DNA of 6,537 bases from Mucilaginibacter sp. UBA4741 (GCA_002403905.1 DHIR01000238.1:1-6537), one strand, 5' to 3'. Counted from the first letter of the stretch, positions 1 through 6,537 are shown. Numbers and translations are program-made. The notes: a model not told the origin generated them from the letters alone.

Positions 1-225
1 TCATGATTTATGATACAGCCTCATCTTTTTTTACCCGTTTTCATGCTGATTAGTAGAATTTAGCTTAATTCTGAAAGCAAGTCTGTCACGCTTTTACTGG
101 ATAGAGTGATATATATATGTTAAAACAGCTCCAATAATTTAACATTTTCATTCATAATAAGCAGATAATTAAAGCGTTTAAAATATCTTTAACCACCTAA
201 TATTTATTCACAAAACCGTTCCTAA

Positions 226-1692
226 ATGAAAAACATTATCACTTTCATCATATTGCTTGGCACTGTTACGGCTAATGCCCAAAAAACATTAAAAACAGAT
301 TCTGTTTATATTACCGGCAAAGTAAGTAATGTGGACGCATCTAAACCTAATGGAAACACCATCATTCTTATTATCAATGACCTGGCTTCTAATAAACAAC
401 CAAACTATAGTGCAACCATTAAAGCTGATGGCACTTACCGGCTTACTTTTTTAAAGATCGGGACCCAGGATGTAATGTTTAAATACGGCGACCGACTGGT
501 GATCTTACTGGTTACCCCGGGCGACCATCTGCAGCTGGACTACGATGCCCACAACTTTCAAACCTCGTTAATATTTAGCGGCGACGATGCCCAAACAAAT
601 CGGGATTATGTGGCCTATCAAAAAGCATTAAACAATGATGCCGGCGTAGGATATAACGGTGATTATAATGTCCGTTCAATAACCCGTAGTGCATCCGAAA
701 AAGATAGCGAACCAGATGCACACAAGAAATTTCTTACAGATCGCTATACTAAAGAAAGCGTTTTTTTTAATAACTACCTTAAAGCGCATCAACTAAGCCC
801 TGTTTTTATTAAATGGGCAAAAGCCAATTTAAGGTACGAGTATCTTGAAAATTTAATGCGGTATACTTGGCTGCATGCCGCGTTTAATCATAAGAAAATG
901 GAGGACTTTGTGCTACCCGATAGTTATTATGATTTTATTGATAAAAACGATCTGAATAATATTAATGGCGCTGTTTGTTCAAGCTTTGGTTCGTATATTG
1001 GTGAGTATAACCGATATTTTATCAATAAAAACTTAGGCAAATCATTTAATATAAAAGATGAGTTTGCACTGATACTAAAACAACCCGCAGGTATTATGCG
1101 CAACTTAATGTTAAGTTATTATATGTATGACTTTATTGATAATGGTGCAGTTAATTGGGCAAAGACCTATATGGCTAAGTTTAAAGCCAATGAGGGTGAA
1201 CAGGCTCTCAGAAATAGTGTTCAGAATGCGTATGACAGGATATATAGTTATACTTTGCCGCCAAGCACTAAATTAAATAACTTACCTAAAGCCGTAGGCG
1301 ATAGCCTTTTTAATAAGATAACGGCCAAATATCCGGGCAAGGTAGTGTATATTGATTTTTGGGCCACCTGGTGCCTTCCTTGTCGTGCCGAGATGCCTTA
1401 TTCAAAAAACCTGCATCAACAACTTGCCGGTAAGGATGTTGTTTTTGTTTACCTCGGTGTAAAATCAGATGAAAAATTATGGAGATCGTTAATTGCTGAA
1501 TTAGGTATTGAGGGAGAGCACTTTTTTTTGAACGACCATGATTTTACCGCCATATCAGAAAAATTTCAAATAAGCGGTGTACCGCATTATATATTGATCG
1601 ACAAAAAAGGCAGGATAGTAAATGATAATGCGAAGCGTCCAAGCGACGAGCAACTAAAACCTGAGATAGAAAAATTGCTGGCGACTAAATAG
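226..1692 (+). CDS. Secreted TlpA/ResA-like thioredoxin-fold protein with long N-terminal domain
   Basis: A 488-residue protein whose C-terminal third is a thioredoxin fold of the TlpA/ResA type. Residues 372-390 hold the strand and active site, with the redox motif W382-C383-L384-P385-C386, and G451-V452-P453 supplies the cis-proline loop opposite it. Residues 1-18 look like a Sec signal peptide ending A-N-A before Q19. There is no lipobox cysteine, so a soluble periplasmic protein is expected. Residues about 25-135 form a beta-rich domain with the 'PGD' motif (98-100) followed by LQLDYD, as in the DUF4369-like N-terminal domains common in Bacteroidota TlpA proteins. Residues about 140-340 are a helical linker domain of unknown role. 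Family knowledge suggests thiol-disulfide exchange on periplasmic substrates; the substrate cannot be told. An in-frame TAA at 223-225 abuts the ATG, so this is the first possible start. No strong promoter is visible; TATCTTTA at 184-191 is a weak -7 candidate. The gene appears monocistronic. Confidence 0.9.
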   Translation: MKNIITFIILLGTVTANAQKTLKTDSVYITGKVSNVDASKPNGNTIILIINDLASNKQPNYSATIKADGTYRLTFLKIGTQDVMFKYGDRLVILLVTPGDHLQLDYDAHNFQTSLIFSGDDAQTNRDYVAYQKALNNDAGVGYNGDYNVRSITRSASEKDSEPDAHKKFLTDRYTKESVFFNNYLKAHQLSPVFIKWAKANLRYEYLENLMRYTWLHAAFNHKKMEDFVLPDSYYDFIDKNDLNNINGAVCSSFGSYIGEYNRYFINKNLGKSFNIKDEFALILKQPAGIMRNLMLSYYMYDFIDNGAVNWAKTYMAKFKANEGEQALRNSVQNAYDRIYSYTLPPSTKLNNLPKAVGDSLFNKITAKYPGKVVYIDFWATWCLPCRAEMPYSKNLHQQLAGKDVVFVYLGVKSDEKLWRSLIAELGIEGEHFFLNDHDFTAISEKFQISGVPHYILIDKKGRIVNDNAKRPSDEQLKPEIEKLLATK

Positions 1693-1698
1693 GTTGTA

Positions 1699-1722
1699 GC
1701 GACACTTCGCGTCTCTTTCTTT
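1699..1722 (+). terminator. Possible weak terminator after the TlpA-like gene
   Basis: Seven bases after the stop codon a short stem can form, either GCGA/TCGC (1699-1702 with 1707-1710) or the five-pair GACAC/GCGTC with one mismatch (1701-1705 with 1709-1713). The pyrimidine run TCTTTCTTT follows at 1714-1722. Position and order fit a Rho-independent terminator, but the stem is short and the T-run is interrupted. The segment may instead be a degenerate piece of a dispersed intergenic repeat. Confidence 0.25.
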
Positions 1723-1742
1723 ACAGACAATAGCCAAAGCGT

Positions 1743-1928
1743 GGGCTGTCATGCTGAGTTATAAAATCCCGCTGAACTTTGAAGGTGAAATGACACGTTA
1801 CGTTTAAAACTTACGAAGTTTTTGAAACTTCGTAAGTTTAACCTTTTTACAACATGTCATGGGTAGGCACTCGAAGCATGTGGGCAGGCCTTTACGCCCA
1901 TACTTCGAGTGCCTCAGTATGACAGCCC
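1743..1928. repeat. Nested intergenic inverted repeat (REP-like)
   Basis: The outer arms GGGCTGTCATGCTGAG (1743-1758) and CTCAGTATGACAGCCC (1913-1928) are reverse complements at 15 of 16 positions, the odd one being a G-T wobble. Just inside the right arm lies a second hairpin: GGCACTCGAAG (1866-1876) pairs perfectly with CTTCGAGTGCC (1903-1913), and TGGGC (1881-1885) pairs with GCCCA (1896-1900) further in. A third, independent hairpin sits at 1807-1839. A run of five T follows the right arm (1929-1933). There is no coding frame across it. The TGTCATGCTGAG...CTCAGTATGACA pattern resembles multi-copy intergenic repeats I recall from Sphingobacteriaceae. That it is dispersed in this genome is inference, since only one copy is in the window. 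Confidence 0.65.
1807..1839. repeat. 15-bp perfect inverted repeat (hairpin)
   Basis: AAACTTACGAAGTTT (1807-1821) and AAACTTCGTAAGTTT (1825-1839) are exact reverse complements around the 3-base loop TTG. A run of five T lies at 1844-1848, four bases after the stem. In RNA this would make a strong AT-rich hairpin that could act as a terminator in the + direction. The T-run is offset, however, and the nearest upstream gene ends 115 bases earlier, so a mobile or dispersed palindromic repeat is at least as likely. It lies between the arms of the larger 1743-1928 inverted repeat. Confidence 0.7.
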
Positions 1929-1946
1929 TTTTTACAGACGGCTCTG

Positions 1947-2018
1947 TTCACCGACACCCGATTCATTACCACCCTTTTTAACCGCCGGATAACGGATCAA
2001 ATTCCCCATTCACCGACA
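1947..2018. repeat. Two direct copies of TTCACCGACA
   Basis: The 10-mer TTCACCGACA occurs at 1947-1956 and again at 2009-2018, with starts 62 bases apart and in the same orientation. The stretch between them is C-rich on the + strand and has no coding frame. The spacing is near six helical turns, so two bound proteins could face the same side. A regulator binding site for the downstream small ORF or ABC operon is possible but unproven. Apart from these copies I see nothing else in 1934-2040. Confidence 0.3.
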
Positions 2019-2048
2019 ATATCTCCCATTTTACCTAATAACCCTGTG

Positions 2049-2075
2049 TTGATCTTGATTTTGCAAGCACATTTG
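2049..2075 (+). promoter_or_regulatory. Weak candidate promoter ahead of the small ORF
   Basis: CACATTTG at 2068-2075 matches the Bacteroidota -7 element TAnnTTTG except at the first base. A TTG lies upstream at 2049-2051, but the 16-base spacing is shorter than usual. It would place a transcript start roughly 10-15 bases before the ATG at 2097. This is weak and is listed only because it is the best candidate in the gap. Confidence 0.2.
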
Positions 2076-2096
2076 TATCATAAATCATCACAGAAA

Positions 2097-2195
2097 ATGA
2101 CAACACTATTAACCGTACCTGCAATGCTAATACTGGCTCAATTTATTGCTCATGCTGTTGCTGCCATTCATTTGTTGGGGCATTTAGTAAAATAA
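2097..2195 (+). CDS. Possible 32-residue membrane micropeptide
   Basis: ATG at 2097 opens a 32-codon frame ending TAA at 2193-2195. The peptide begins MTTLLTVPAMLILAQ and is strongly hydrophobic over residues 4-24, enough for one transmembrane helix. The C-terminal end is short, holds two of the three histidines and finishes LVK. It has no cysteine and matches no family I recognise. It stands alone between the intergenic repeats and the ABC operon, with a hairpin 21 bases after its stop. Such short hydrophobic frames do arise by chance; a start codon, plausible codon choice and placement are the only support. Confidence 0.35.
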   Translation: MTTLLTVPAMLILAQFIAHAVAAIHLLGHLVK

Positions 2196-2216
2196 TAAGC
2201 ATCTACCTATGTTTAT

Positions 2217-2247
2217 ACGGATTACTGTAATAAAAGCAGTAATCCGT
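2217..2247 (+). promoter_or_regulatory. Hairpin upstream of the ABC operon
   Basis: ACGGATTACTG (2217-2227) pairs perfectly with CAGTAATCCGT (2237-2247) around a 9-base loop. With one bulged base (2216) the stem extends by four A-T pairs (2212-2215 with 2248-2251). It starts 21 bases after the stop of the possible small ORF and ends 44 bases before the ATPase start codon. It is followed by an A-rich stretch instead of a T-run, so it is not a standard Rho-independent terminator on either strand. A leader-RNA structure, a protein-binding palindrome or a processing site would all fit. Confidence 0.45.
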
Positions 2248-2291
2248 TAAAAAATTATTGATAATCCAATTTTCTGTGCCATTTTTACGCC

Positions 2292-3056
2292 ATGGCAAAA
2301 CAACCCATTATCACCGTAAAAAATTTAGTAAAAAACTACGGTGATTTCCATGCTGTAAAAGGCATTAGCTTTGAAGTTTACGAGGGCGAAATATTTGGTT
2401 TACTGGGTCCTAATGGTGCCGGCAAAACCACCACCCTCGAAATTATTGAAACCCTGCGCGACAAAACATCAGGCGAAATAACCGTTGACGGTTTTAATAT
2501 TGACACCGATGCCGCAAGTATTAAAAAACGTATTGGCGTGCAATTGCAGGCCGCGGGGTATTATCCCAATCTTAATCTTTCAGAACTGATCGAGCTTTTC
2601 TCGGGCCTTTACGGCATTGAAAGAAGCCCGGCCGAAATGCTGGGAAAAGTAGCGCTTAATGATAAGGCCAAAGCCAAATACAAAGAACTGTCGGGCGGGC
2701 AAAAGCAGCGGTTCTCTATCGCTACTACTTTAATAAATAACCCCCGCATAGTTTTTTTGGATGAGCCTACAACCGGCCTCGACCCGCAGGCGCGCCGTAA
2801 CCTTTGGGACCTGATCCGCGAGATACGCGACCAGGGAACCACCGTTGTTATCACCACCCACTACATGGATGAAGCCGAAGTGCTTTGTGACCGGGTAGCT
2901 TTTGTTGATGGCGGTAATATAATAGGTGTAGACACGCCTGATAATTTTATTGATAAGCTGGTAGCCTCGGGCTTCGAGCGCCCAAAAGAAGTAAAACTAG
3001 CCAGCCTTGAGGATGTGTTTATAAATATGACTGGTAAGGAGTGGCGGGCGGAGTAA
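2292..3056 (+). CDS. ABC-2 type exporter, ATP-binding subunit
   Basis: A 254-residue cytoplasmic ATPase with every motif of an ABC nucleotide-binding domain: Walker A GPNGAGKT (39-46), Q-loop glutamine Q86 in GVQLQ, signature LSGGQ (133-137), Walker B IVFLD with catalytic E158 (153-158), D-loop around G162-L163-D164, and switch H190. The C-terminal tail 'ASLEDVFINMTG' is typical of the DrrA/CcmA-like group that drives ABC-2 exporters. Only about 25 residues separate the core from this tail, where many relatives have 60 or more, so the protein is compact (254 against about 300). It should pair with the permease encoded 69 bases downstream and power export of an unidentified substrate, perhaps a drug, lipid or polysaccharide. 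The ATG at 2292 leaves the usual short lead before the 'ITVKNLVKNYG' strand. No Shine-Dalgarno sequence is seen. Confidence 0.95.
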   Translation: MAKQPIITVKNLVKNYGDFHAVKGISFEVYEGEIFGLLGPNGAGKTTTLEIIETLRDKTSGEITVDGFNIDTDAASIKKRIGVQLQAAGYYPNLNLSELIELFSGLYGIERSPAEMLGKVALNDKAKAKYKELSGGQKQRFSIATTLINNPRIVFLDEPTTGLDPQARRNLWDLIREIRDQGTTVVITTHYMDEAEVLCDRVAFVDGGNIIGVDTPDNFIDKLVASGFERPKEVKLASLEDVFINMTGKEWRAE

Positions 3057-3080
3057 CCCCCCAGCCCCCTGAAGGGGAAG
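3057..3080. repeat. C-rich/G-rich hairpin in the operon spacer
   Basis: Directly after the ATPase stop codon comes a run of C (3057-3062), then AG, then CCCCC (3065-3069). CCCC (3066-3069) can pair with GGGG (3074-3077) across a TGAA loop. No T-run follows, so it should not end the transcript. The CCCCAGCCCCCTGAAGGGG pattern resembles a short intergenic repeat I recall as common in Bacteroidota genomes. It may affect mRNA stability between the two subunit genes. Confidence 0.4.
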
Positions 3081-3125
3081 CAACTAATAAAGCGGAAAGG
3101 TTGACGATTAAACACCAATGAACTA

Positions 3126-4244
3126 ATGACTAATAACCCAATGAACCAAAATAAACCATACAGTAATTTAAAAGCAACGCTGGCCATAGCCAAGGCAAGT
3201 TTCAGGTCTATAATACGCAGCCCGTCATCGGTGGTGTTTACGTTGCTTTTTCCGTTGATATTTATTTTGGTGTTTGGTTTTATTAGCGGCACCGGAGTAA
3301 TGTCTGTTGATGTTGGTGTGGCTAAAACCAATGATACCTTGAACCCGGTTTACCAGGCTCTGAAAAAGGTGAGCGTAATTAGGTTGATACATAACCAAAC
3401 GCCCGGGCAAATGGAGACTAACCTTAAAAAGGGAAGCATTGATGCTATATTGAATATCCAAAAAAACACAACAGCTCCTTATTTTACAGTAAATATTCAA
3501 CATAGCAAAGCATCGGGCGATAAGGAAGCTATTTTAAGATCGACGCTGAATAATATTTTCTTCCAGCTAAACTCGCACATACCTGATGCACCGCCACCGG
3601 TTGCCATAATTAAAGAAGTCGAGGTAGTAACCCGCGAATATAAAACTATTGACTTTATTTTACCTGGCCAGTTAGGTTTCGCTTTATTAAGTACAGGTGT
3701 ATTTGGTACTGCGTTTGTATTTTTAAGTCTGCGGATAACTTTAGTAATTAAACGTTTTTTTGCCACGCCGGTAAAACGCTACAGTATAGTAATTGGCGAG
3801 GCCATTGCACGTATAGCCTTCGCGCTGATAGGTGCTTTGTTTATTATATTAATAGGGCATTATGCATTTTCGTTTACATTGGTACATGGCGTGGTCACGG
3901 TGCTTAATATGCTCTTGCTCTCGCTCATAGGGGTGGTGGTGTTTATGGGCTTTGGTTTCGTGGTATCGGGCATAGCTAAAAACGAAAGTACCGTACCACC
4001 AATAGCTAATATGATAACGTTGCCGCAGTTTTTGCTGTCGGGCACGTTCTTCTCAATTAATGTATTCCCGGCCTGGTTGCAGCCCATAAGCAGGGCATTG
4101 CCGTTAACCTATTTAAATGACTCATTACGTAAAGTAGCGTTCGAGGGTGCAAGTTTACTTGATGTATCGCACCAGATATTAATTATGTGTATTTGGGGTA
4201 TAGTGGTTTACGCTGTCGCGGTTAAAACGTTTAAGTGGGAGTAA
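3126..4244 (+). CDS. ABC-2 type exporter, membrane permease subunit
   Basis: A 372-residue inner-membrane protein with the ABC-2 permease layout. There is a cytoplasmic N-terminus, a first helix at about 34-55, a large extracytoplasmic domain (about 56-175), then five helices near 178-203, 229-248, 258-282, 290-310 and 349-366. The loop before the last helix carries 'PLTYLNDSLRKVAFEG' (326-341), matching the conserved P-x-TY-x-x-D-x-(L/M)-R pattern of this family. It forms the translocation path for the ATPase encoded just upstream; the substrate is unknown. The 69-base gap and shared strand point to one operon, and no terminator lies between. Start choice is uncertain: ATG at 3126 or in-frame ATG at 3141 (Met6), since the first helix is unaffected. 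Another ATG at 3118 reads ATG AAC TAA and its stop overlaps the 3126 start by one base. Confidence 0.93.
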   Translation: MTNNPMNQNKPYSNLKATLAIAKASFRSIIRSPSSVVFTLLFPLIFILVFGFISGTGVMSVDVGVAKTNDTLNPVYQALKKVSVIRLIHNQTPGQMETNLKKGSIDAILNIQKNTTAPYFTVNIQHSKASGDKEAILRSTLNNIFFQLNSHIPDAPPPVAIIKEVEVVTREYKTIDFILPGQLGFALLSTGVFGTAFVFLSLRITLVIKRFFATPVKRYSIVIGEAIARIAFALIGALFIILIGHYAFSFTLVHGVVTVLNMLLLSLIGVVVFMGFGFVVSGIAKNESTVPPIANMITLPQFLLSGTFFSINVFPAWLQPISRALPLTYLNDSLRKVAFEGASLLDVSHQILIMCIWGIVVYAVAVKTFKWE

Positions 4245-4280
4245 TACTTATTTAATCATATAAACCTAATGTTAAGATAA

Positions 4281-4472
4281 CGCAACCGTTTTTCGGCAGC
4301 GCTGGATTACCGGTTTAATAAATCAATAAATGTGCAGACCGGTTGGTTAAATCAGTATAACTATAGTCCAGCCTTTGCTGCTGATAAAAACAATTTGGCC
4401 CTAACGTTTATGTATCGCATTGTCCGCAAAAACGCCACGCCAAGAGAACATATGCCAAGCACCGGTGATTAA
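4281..4472 (+). pseudogene. C-terminal relic of a DUF2490-like outer-membrane beta-barrel protein
   Basis: The frame beginning after the stop at 4278-4280 is open for 63 codons to TAA at 4470-4472 and has no start codon near its beginning (the first ATG is at 4410). Its translation starts RNRFSAALDYRFNKSINVQ and continues TGWLNQYNYSP, then KNNLALTFMYRIVRK, ending STGD. The alternating hydrophobic strands, the 'xNR...LxYRFNKxxxxQxGxLNQ' pattern and the final aromatic-rich strand are what I recall at the C-terminus of DUF2490 proteins, a Bacteroidota barrel family of about 220-250 residues. Roughly the first three-quarters is missing: only 36 bases, AT-rich and full of stops, separate it from the permease stop codon. 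It therefore looks like the tail of a gene lost by deletion, possibly with a frameshift near 4276-4284, where GAT in another frame may be what remains of a D-Q-N-R motif. The family name is from memory; the coding character is seen directly. Confidence 0.65.
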
Positions 4473-4473
4473 G

Positions 4474-4504
4474 TTAGCTTGTATATACATCGTTTGTAAA
4501 TTTG
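4474..4504 (+). promoter_or_regulatory. Promoter for the PAS protein gene
   Basis: TAAATTTG at 4497-4504 is an exact match to the Bacteroidota -7 element TAnnTTTG. A TTAG at 4474-4477 lies 19 bases upstream in the -33 position, resembling TTTG with one change; TTG at 4479-4481 is a second candidate at a shorter 15-base spacing. Transcription would start near 4511, giving a leader of about 60 bases that contains a run of seven T (4512-4518). It begins just after the relic gene ends, so the PAS gene is probably transcribed on its own. Confidence 0.5.
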
Positions 4505-4569
4505 GCCTATCTTTTTTTCGTTTATTACGGTATAAATGGTTACTTCGTGCTGTTGATTAAACTTTGGTA

Positions 4570-5130
4570 ATGAGATCCAGTGCATTTAAGATAGCGGCAA
4601 TTTATACAGTGACCAGTCTCTTGTGGATCGCCCTAAGTGATAAGATATTGGCTTGGACCGGAAGCGCGATGGATGTTCCACTTGTTCTTTTTATCAGTAG
4701 CGTAAAATGCTTTGCTTTTGTGCTGGTAACCGGCTTTATATTATATCGTCTTATTTTATATTGTAACAGGAGGTTGGAAGAAAGCGAAAGTCAGTATCGC
4801 AGTTATTTCGAGGCTAACCCGTCGCCTATGTGGATCTACAACCGGCGCACCCTTAACTTTACCGCAGCCAATAACGCGGCCATAGCCACCTACGGTTATA
4901 CGTTAGACGAGTTTAAAAACATGACCATCCTGGACATCCGCCCCAAAGCTGATGTGGGTAAAGTGTACAGTACCATAAAAAACCTGACTAACGGCTATAA
5001 TGATTCCGGTATCTGGACGCATTTAAAAAAAGATGGTACGCCTATACAGGTTAGGGTAACATCGCATGTAATAACCTCTGGCAAAGAAGATCATATTATG
5101 GCCATGGCTACCCCTGTTACCGAAAGCTGA
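4570..5130 (+). CDS. Membrane-anchored single PAS-domain protein without output domain
   Basis: A 186-residue protein from the ATG at 4570; a TTG two codons upstream (4564) is a less likely start. Two hydrophobic helices (about 8-28 and 38-62) form an inner-membrane hairpin, followed by a short charged coil (RRLEESESQYR, 67-77) and one PAS domain (about 74-184). PAS hallmarks are 'YFEANPSPMWIYN' (79-91), the A-x-N-N-A-A-I-A-x-Y-G-Y segment (99-110), D-E-F (113-115) and 'LKKDGTPI' (152-159). The same anchor plus PAS arrangement usually forms the N-terminus of Bacteroidota sensor histidine kinases. Here the stop follows the PAS domain at once, and the next 177 bases show no kinase remnant in any frame. 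It may sense a ligand or voltage/redox state and signal by protein contact, or be a truncated kinase that has been kept. No heme or flavin ligand is evident. It has its own likely promoter and its neighbours give no functional clue. Confidence 0.8.
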   Translation: MRSSAFKIAAIYTVTSLLWIALSDKILAWTGSAMDVPLVLFISSVKCFAFVLVTGFILYRLILYCNRRLEESESQYRSYFEANPSPMWIYNRRTLNFTAANNAAIATYGYTLDEFKNMTILDIRPKADVGKVYSTIKNLTNGYNDSGIWTHLKKDGTPIQVRVTSHVITSGKEDHIMAMATPVTES

Positions 5131-5173
5131 AATCAATATTTGCTCAACCAGCGTTAAAGTATTGTATATTAAG

Positions 5174-5197
5174 TTATGTAACATAAAATTTATGTTA
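5174..5197. promoter_or_regulatory. Alternating palindromic half-sites upstream of eno (candidate operator)
   Basis: TAACATAAA (5179-5187) and TTTATGTTA (5189-5197) form a perfect 9-bp inverted repeat around one base. The left arm also pairs with TTATG at 5174-5178, so half-sites TTATG, CATAA and TTATG start at 5174, 5182 and 5190, exactly 8 bases apart in alternating orientation. The set ends 13 bases before the -33 element of the eno promoter, a suitable place for an activator or repressor. AT-rich palindromes can arise by chance and no regulator family is identified. Confidence 0.35.
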
Positions 5198-5209
5198 ATA
5201 TTAAACTAT

Positions 5210-6537
<1,328 letters not shown>

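Noticed and set aside
1..225. Possible short frame at 3-53 and an AGAATT/AATTCT stem at 55-72
   Set aside because: The 16-codon frame has no family resemblance and no context, and the 6-bp stem is what AT-rich DNA gives by chance. I see no supportable feature here beyond a weak -7-like TATCTTTA at 184-191.
2609..3331. Minus-strand open frames opposite the ABC ATPase and permease
   Set aside because: They overlap conserved, motif-rich + strand genes and their translations show no domain pattern; they are antisense shadows.
4245..4280. Upstream continuation of the relic barrel gene
   Set aside because: All three frames meet stop codons within a few bases and the composition is AT-rich; no further coding remnant can be supported.
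4505..4520. Run of seven T as a terminator for the exporter operon
   Set aside because: No stable stem precedes the T-run, and it lies downstream of the candidate PAS-gene promoter, so it is better read as part of that gene's leader.

Overview
The window looks like a chromosomal stretch from a Bacteroidota bacterium, most likely Sphingobacteriaceae (a Mucilaginibacter- or Pedobacter-like genome). The reasons are promoters of the Bacteroidota type (TAnnTTTG at -7) ahead of two genes, no clear Shine-Dalgarno sequences, a TlpA-like thioredoxin with a long N-terminal domain typical of this phylum, an enolase carrying the '[11 protein letters not shown]' variant of the active-site region, and intergenic hairpin repeats of a kind I recall from these genomes. 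The genus is an inference from style, not from a marker comparison.

Layout, all genes on the + strand. 226-1692 is a secreted TlpA/ResA-like thioredoxin-fold protein. 1693-2291 is a 599-base intergenic stretch. It holds a nested inverted repeat (1743-1928), a separate 15-bp perfect hairpin inside it (1807-1839), a pair of 10-bp direct repeats, a possible 32-residue membrane peptide (2097-2195) and an 11-bp hairpin (2217-2247) just before the next gene. 2292-3056 and 3126-4244 are the ATPase and permease of an ABC-2 type exporter, almost certainly one operon; the 69-base spacer carries a C-rich/G-rich hairpin and a run of closely spaced ATGs. 4281-4472 is the orphaned C-terminal end of a beta-barrel-like (DUF2490-like) protein with no start codon: a gene relic lying between the exporter and the next gene. 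4570-5130 encodes a small inner-membrane protein with two transmembrane helices and one PAS domain but no output domain. A clear promoter and a set of alternating palindromic half-sites precede 5308-6537, the enolase gene (eno), which runs off the window about 20 residues before its expected end.

The genes do not form one pathway. Enolase is central glycolysis, the ABC pair is a self-contained exporter, the TlpA-like protein acts in the periplasm, and the PAS protein is an isolated sensor-like protein. I see no sign of a new multi-gene system (no phage, CRISPR, toxin-antitoxin or biosynthetic cluster). The points most worth a second look are the relic barrel gene, the nested intergenic repeats, the PAS protein without an output domain, the possible membrane micropeptide and the palindromes upstream of eno.
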